A stretch of 64,000 nt of DNA, taken from assembly GCA_963662905.2 (NCBI GenBank), contig CAXXFD010000004.1:434001-498000 (forward strand). Direction: 5' to 3'. This document shows positions 60,201 through 64,000 of the stretch, piece after piece. Every line of letters starts with the position of its first letter. The first letter of the stretch is position 1. Source of the stretch: G963662905 sp963662905. Lineage in GTDB: Bacteria > Bacteroidota > Bacteroidia > Bacteroidales > WRLA01. A program made the translations under genes and the position numbers. The notes under the pieces were generated by a model. That model made no database searches and had not been told where the DNA came from. It saw only the letters and a program-made list of their open reading frames with translations.

Positions 60201-60411
60201 GGACTTTACAGAGCAATCAGCTGACACACTTTTCTGAATACATCCGAATGCGGCTGAACGGTTTTAGCGAACTTATTTTTTCCAACTTCCAGATTCACAG
60301 GATAAAATATGAGACTGGATATCGACAGGAAGGCGCTTCGTTTTATACTATTTGGTATTATACCGATTGGTATAAAAACCCTGCAGGTATAAAATTTCCT
60401 TAAAACTCAAA
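60201..60411. other. Gene-free interval before the efflux operon terminator
   Basis: About 210 bp without a credible gene. Overlapping dyads lie near its end: GGTAT-T-ATACC (60354-60364) and TTATACC-GATT-GGTATAA (60358-60375), which could form alternative hairpins. No promoter is clear on either strand. Confidence 0.5.
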
Positions 60412-60441
60412 AAAAACGGAGCCACTTATTGCAGCTCCGTT
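60412..60441 (-). terminator. Terminator of the RND efflux operon
   Basis: 8-bp stem AACGGAGC/GCTCCGTT (60415-60422 with 60434-60441); on the minus strand it is followed by a long T run, 20 bp past the OMF stop codon. Confidence 0.85.
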
Positions 60442-60462
60442 TCCCTAAGACATTTCCGTATT

Positions 60463-61875
60463 TTATTCCCCGGCAGGAAGTTCAGCAGCGGATTTTTCTG
60501 CTTCGTTCAGCCATCCGCCGCCTAAAGCCTTATAAAGCTGCACATAAGCATCGATATAGTCATTTTTGGTTTGGACAACCTGCAACTCAATAGAGAAGAG
60601 CGAGCGTTCCGATTCCTGAACTTCGAGATAATCTGTTACGCCTCCATTGTAGCGTTCATAAGAAAGCTTTGCGGCATTACGTGCGGCTTTAAGCTGCTGC
60701 TCCCGTGCTTCCAGCTCTTTTTTATAGGTCTGGATACTGATCAGGGCATCTTCTACTTCTTTAAATGCATTGAGGGCCACATATTCGTAGTCGAATACAG
60801 CTTGTTTGGCCAGTTCGCGTTCCATTTCCAGGTTATTTTTCAGTTTATTGAAATGGAACAATGGAGCTAATATATTTCCACTGATCGACCAAAGCGGATC
60901 TCCGGAGAAGAGATTGTCAATTTCCCCGCTGGCATATCCACCACTGGCAGTCAAGCTAAGGGAAGGAAGCCGTGCTGCCTGTGCAACGCCAACCTGAGCA
61001 AATTGCGCATCAACGGCAAAAGCAGCCTGCAGCACATCAGGGCGGCGCTCCAGCAGCTGTGACGGAATCCCGGCAGGAATATTTGGAGCAAACAGCTGAT
61101 CCAGAAGGTTTTCTGTAACAGCGATATCCCCGGAAGGCCGTCCGAGGAGCAAATTGATGGCATTTTCGGTTTGCGCGATCAAACGCTCATACATCGGAAT
61201 GGAAGCCTCGGCTTCTAAAGCCTGTATTTGTGCCTGATTGAGATCAATTTCGGGAATCACGCCTTCATTAAAGCGTTCAGAAATAATATTTAATGATTCC
61301 TTACGGGATTTTGATGTACTGACAGCAATGCGCAGGCTTTGGTGATAATTGAGCAGGTTCAGATAAGCTGAGCTAAGGCCGGCAACCAAATCCATCTGCA
61401 CAATACGCAATCCCATTTCGGTGCCCAGCATTTCGGCGCGTGCAGCTTTGGAAGCGCTGCGGTATTTGCCCCAGAAATCGATTTCATATGATAATGAAGG
61501 GGCAATATAAAAATTACTTGCTGTGGCAGGCAGAGCCGATGTCCCGGAAAAATTGCCACGTGAGGCTCCGGCGCTTACATCCAGGCTGGGAAACTGAGCA
61601 GCTTTGGTATAACCTAAGGCCGCCCTTGCCTGTTCGATACGGCTGGCAGCGATGCGCACATCTTTGTTTTGTTGCAGCCCCAAAGTGATGAGCCCTTTCA
61701 ATTCATCGTCCTGAACCAGGTTCCACCATTCCAGGTTTAAAAGGCTATCGGTTTGATGGTCACTAAAACGGTATTGCTCAGGCGTTTCCAATTGAACCTG
61801 AGGGAGTTCTCCGGTAATCGTACAACCGGAGACAATAAAAACCAATAGAATAAAATATATACTAATCTGTCTCAT
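60463..61875 (-). CDS. Outer-membrane efflux lipoprotein (OMF, NodT/OprM type)
   Basis: 470 residues from MRQISIYFILLVFIVSGC, whose lipobox VSGC gives a lipid-anchored N terminus; the longer frame upstream would overlap the preceding gene. The TolC-type tandem repeat is visible: SLLNLEWWNLVQDDELKGLITLGLQQNKDVRIAASRIEQARAALGYTKAAQFPSLDVSAGASR, then a second repeat near FAVDAQFAQVGVAQAARLPSLSLTASGGYAS. It forms the trimeric outer-membrane duct for the RND pump, which precedes it by 4 bp in the same operon. Substrates are unknown. Confidence 0.94.
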   Translation of the reverse strand: MRQISIYFILLVFIVSGCTITGELPQVQLETPEQYRFSDHQTDSLLNLEWWNLVQDDELKGLITLGLQQNKDVRIAASRIEQARAALGYTKAAQFPSLDVSAGASRGNFSGTSALPATASNFYIAPSLSYEIDFWGKYRSASKAARAEMLGTEMGLRIVQMDLVAGLSSAYLNLLNYHQSLRIAVSTSKSRKESLNIISERFNEGVIPEIDLNQAQIQALEAEASIPMYERLIAQTENAINLLLGRPSGDIAVTENLLDQLFAPNIPAGIPSQLLERRPDVLQAAFAVDAQFAQVGVAQAARLPSLSLTASGGYASGEIDNLFSGDPLWSISGNILAPLFHFNKLKNNLEMERELAKQAVFDYEYVALNAFKEVEDALISIQTYKKELEAREQQLKAARNAAKLSYERYNGGVTDYLEVQESERSLFSIELQVVQTKNDYIDAYVQLYKALGGGWLNEAEKSAAELPAGE

Positions 61876-61879
61876 AAGG

Positions 61880-64000
61880 CTATACGTTTTGATTTTGTGA
61901 TTCTTCAAGGGCTTTTTGTTTGTCCCGTTTTTTCTCATAACCGGCCAGCTTTCCAATTAAAACATAAAGCATCGGATAAAAGAACACGCCAATGAGTGTG
62001 GCGACAAACAATCCGCTGAATACGGCCATGCCCATTACTTTCCTTGCTTCTGCACCTGCTCCCGTAGCAATAAGGAGCGGTATTACGCCGAGGATAAACG
62101 AAAAAGCAGTCATAAGGATGGGTCGGAAGCGTATTGATGCCGATTCAATGGCGGCCTCAATCAATGATTTTCCCTCTTCAAATTTGATTTTTGCAAATTC
62201 AACAATCAGGATGGCGTTTTTAGCTGCAAGGGCAATGAGGAGCACCAGTGCAATTTGTGCATAAACATTATTTTCGTAGCTTGTGCTGCCAAGGCGCGCC
62301 AGGTATAATCCGAGCAGTGCCCCGAATACCGCAAAAGGAATTCCCAAAAGGATACTAAAGGGCAGCGACCAGCTTTCGTATTGAGCCGAGAGGATCAGGA
62401 AAACAAAAAGCAAAGAGAACACAAAGACCACATATCCGGTTCCTCCGGATTCTTCTTCCTGATAAGAAAGCGCGTTCCAGGCATAGCCCATATCTTCGGG
62501 CAGGCTTTGCGCAGCTACTTCTTTCAGCGCGTTCATGGCTTCTGTTGAGGAATATCCCGCCGCAGGGGCGCCCATCACTTCTACCGACCGGTAGAGGTTA
62601 AAACGGGTCGTAAAATCCGGGCCGGTGATTTCCTCAATTTCCACCAAAGTAGATAGGGGCACCATTTTTCCCTCATTATTGATCACAAAGAAATTTTCCA
62701 GTTCTTCAGGCCCCAGACGGTATTCGGGCTCAGCCTGCACATAGGTTTTGTACAAACGTCCGAAGCGGTTAAAATCATTGACATACACGCCTCCAAGAAA
62801 TGCCCCGATGGTTGTATGAAGATCACCGAGGTTTACGCCGGTTTTCAGTACTTTATCGCGGTTTACGTCCATAAAGCGCATAGGCACATTGGCTTTGAAG
62901 GTTGTATATGCACTGGCGATTTCGGGACGCGCATTGGCTGCCTGAATAAATTTTTGTGCGTTTTTGGCCAGATAATCCACAGTATTACCGCCTTTGTCCT
63001 GGATCATAATACTAAAACCCGATCCTGTTCCCAATCCCTGGATAGGTGGTGGACCAAAAGCAAATGCCTGTGCCTCAGGAATGGCCATATAAAGCTTCGC
63101 GTTAACACTGTTAATAATGTCATCTACTGTTACTTCGCGATCATCCCAGTTTTTCATGGTTACAAAAAGCGAACCCGAGGAAGAGCTCATACTTCCGTTA
63201 ATGAGGTTATAACCGGGAATAGAGGTTACAAAAGCAACGCCTTCTTCCTGCATGAGGATATTTTCTATTTTTTTGAGTGTTGCATCCGATCTTTGCAGCG
63301 ATGATGCTTCGGGAAGCTGGGCACTGATCATAAAATAGCCCTGGTCTTCATTAGGAATAAAGCCTCCGGGAACCAGCTTACCCAAAATCATAATCATCCC
63401 AAAAGTGATGACGATAAAAACAACACCACGGGATAATTTTCTGGAAATCACACTGGCAAAACTGAGGTATTTTTCTGATGTACGGTCGAAGCTTTTGTTG
63501 AAGCCTCCAAAAAAACGTCCGAGCAAACCTTTGGATTGCTTTTGCGGGCGCAGCAATAATGAACTGAGTGCCGGACTAAGTGATAGTGCATTGATGGAGG
63601 AAAAAACCACAGAAACCGCAATGGTAATGGCAAACTGCTGGTAAAGCCTTCCGGTGATGCCACCCATAAAAGCTACAGGCACAAAAACAGCCACAACCAC
63701 TAAAGTAGTAGCCACAACCGGGGCAGAAACTTCCTGCATAGCCTTGCGTGTGGCTTCTTTGGGGTTCAATCCTTTTTCGATATTGGCCTGCACGGCCTCC
63801 ACCACCACAATAGCATCATCCACAACGATCCCGATTGCAAGAACAAGGCCAAGAAGCGAAAGCGTATTGATAGAAAAACCCAGCAATGGAAATACAATAA
63901 AAGCACCAATGAGCGAAACGGGAATAGCAAGTGTAGGAATGAGTGTTGCGCGGTAGTTTTGGAGGAAGATAAACACAACAAGGATTACCAGGGCCAAAGC
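61880..64000 (-). CDS. RND efflux transporter (HAE1/AcrB type), C-terminal part; start lies beyond the window
   Basis: The frame is open to the right edge, leaving about 705 C-terminal residues of a protein usually about 1050 long. The visible part runs from transmembrane segments FLQNYRATLIPTLAIPVSLIGAF and DDAIVVVEA (charged relay residues) through the pore loop to the final helices with AKNAILIVEFA and VIPLLIATGAGAEARKVMG. RND pumps use proton motive force to export drugs, detergents or metabolites. In the operon, its OMF partner follows after 4 bp; the adaptor (MFP) gene should precede it outside the window. Confidence 0.94.
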   Translation of the reverse strand, partial: ALALVILVVFIFLQNYRATLIPTLAIPVSLIGAFIVFPLLGFSINTLSLLGLVLAIGIVVDDAIVVVEAVQANIEKGLNPKEATRKAMQEVSAPVVATTLVVVAVFVPVAFMGGITGRLYQQFAITIAVSVVFSSINALSLSPALSSLLLRPQKQSKGLLGRFFGGFNKSFDRTSEKYLSFASVISRKLSRGVVFIVITFGMIMILGKLVPGGFIPNEDQGYFMISAQLPEASSLQRSDATLKKIENILMQEEGVAFVTSIPGYNLINGSMSSSSGSLFVTMKNWDDREVTVDDIINSVNAKLYMAIPEAQAFAFGPPPIQGLGTGSGFSIMIQDKGGNTVDYLAKNAQKFIQAANARPEIASAYTTFKANVPMRFMDVNRDKVLKTGVNLGDLHTTIGAFLGGVYVNDFNRFGRLYKTYVQAEPEYRLGPEELENFFVINNEGKMVPLSTLVEIEEITGPDFTTRFNLYRSVEVMGAPAAGYSSTEAMNALKEVAAQSLPEDMGYAWNALSYQEEESGGTGYVVFVFSLLFVFLILSAQYESWSLPFSILLGIPFAVFGALLGLYLARLGSTSYENNVYAQIALVLLIALAAKNAILIVEFAKIKFEEGKSLIEAAIESASIRFRPILMTAFSFILGVIPLLIATGAGAEARKVMGMAVFSGLFVATLIGVFFYPMLYVLIGKLAGYEKKRDKQKALEESQNQNV

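Noticed and set aside
59967..60227. Minus-strand frames of 67 and 86 codons rich in Cys, Leu, Ser and Phe
   Set aside because: They are translations of the 7-bp tandem repeat and have no gene-like features.
1..64000. tRNA and rRNA genes
   Set aside because: No cloverleaf-compatible segment with TTCGA-type loops and CCA end, and no rRNA-like conserved stretch, was seen in the intergenic gaps.

Overview
The window looks like chromosomal DNA of a Gram-negative member of the Bacteroidota, most likely an anaerobic or fermentative Bacteroidales-type organism. The evidence is a fused LpxC-FabZ, many promoters matching the Bacteroidota -7 box TAnnTTTG, AT-rich start regions without Shine-Dalgarno sequences, an S46 dipeptidyl-peptidase, GH92 and GH2 mannosidases, BACON-type and other short-tailed lipoproteins, a rubrerythrin-like protein and a polyferredoxin. 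No genus can be named from sequence reading alone. I see no rRNA, tRNA, CRISPR array or intact transposase.

Layout. 1-1.5 kb: a thioredoxin-like protein and thioredoxin reductase. 1.6-11.5 kb: a plus-strand catabolic block (C69 dipeptidase, GH92 alpha-mannosidase, small zinc-ribbon membrane protein, GH2 beta-mannosidase, EEP-fold hydrolase, FucP-like sugar importer), suggesting use of mannose-rich glycoproteins without a SusC/SusD pair. 11.5-20.9 kb: a closely packed minus-strand run from guaB through three SurA/PpiD-like periplasmic foldases, a MoxR ATPase, a DPP11-like S46 peptidase and a small lipoprotein. 21-26 kb: rubrerythrin-like protein, cupin, outer-membrane barrel, Tex, a lone GroES and a thioredoxin-glutaredoxin fusion. 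26-32 kb: the lipid A block (two LpxD-type acyltransferases, LpxA, LpxC-FabZ) with EF-P and an ABC ATPase.

32-32.8 kb is non-coding and holds a 441-bp MITE-like element with perfect 15-bp terminal inverted repeats and a perfect 10-bp target duplication. 32.8-44 kb is mostly housekeeping: ClC channel, PdxJ, TcdA, TatD, RF1, PyrF, IlvE, an ornithine aminotransferase, plus an orphan pair (Cys-rich protein and BACON-like lipoprotein). 44-46 kb: YceI and a MATE exporter.

46.3-51.4 kb carries the most unusual protein in the window: 1396 residues with three tandem GAF-like sensor repeats, two receiver-like domains and a PEP/pyruvate-binding ATP-grasp domain. It is divergent from a NarL-type regulator whose phosphoacceptor Asp is replaced by Asn. 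51.4-56 kb is a redox cassette (NapH/NapG-like fused polyferredoxin, DUF362 protein, membrane protein) bounded on both sides by arrays of a 180-193-bp compound repeat. 56-60 kb: glutamate dehydrogenase and a hybrid histidine kinase, with three helically phased dyads and a 19-copy 7-bp repeat upstream of the kinase. 60.4-64 kb: an RND efflux operon cut by the right edge of the window.

Functions and domain assignments rest on motifs read by eye and on knowledge of the families; no database search was run.
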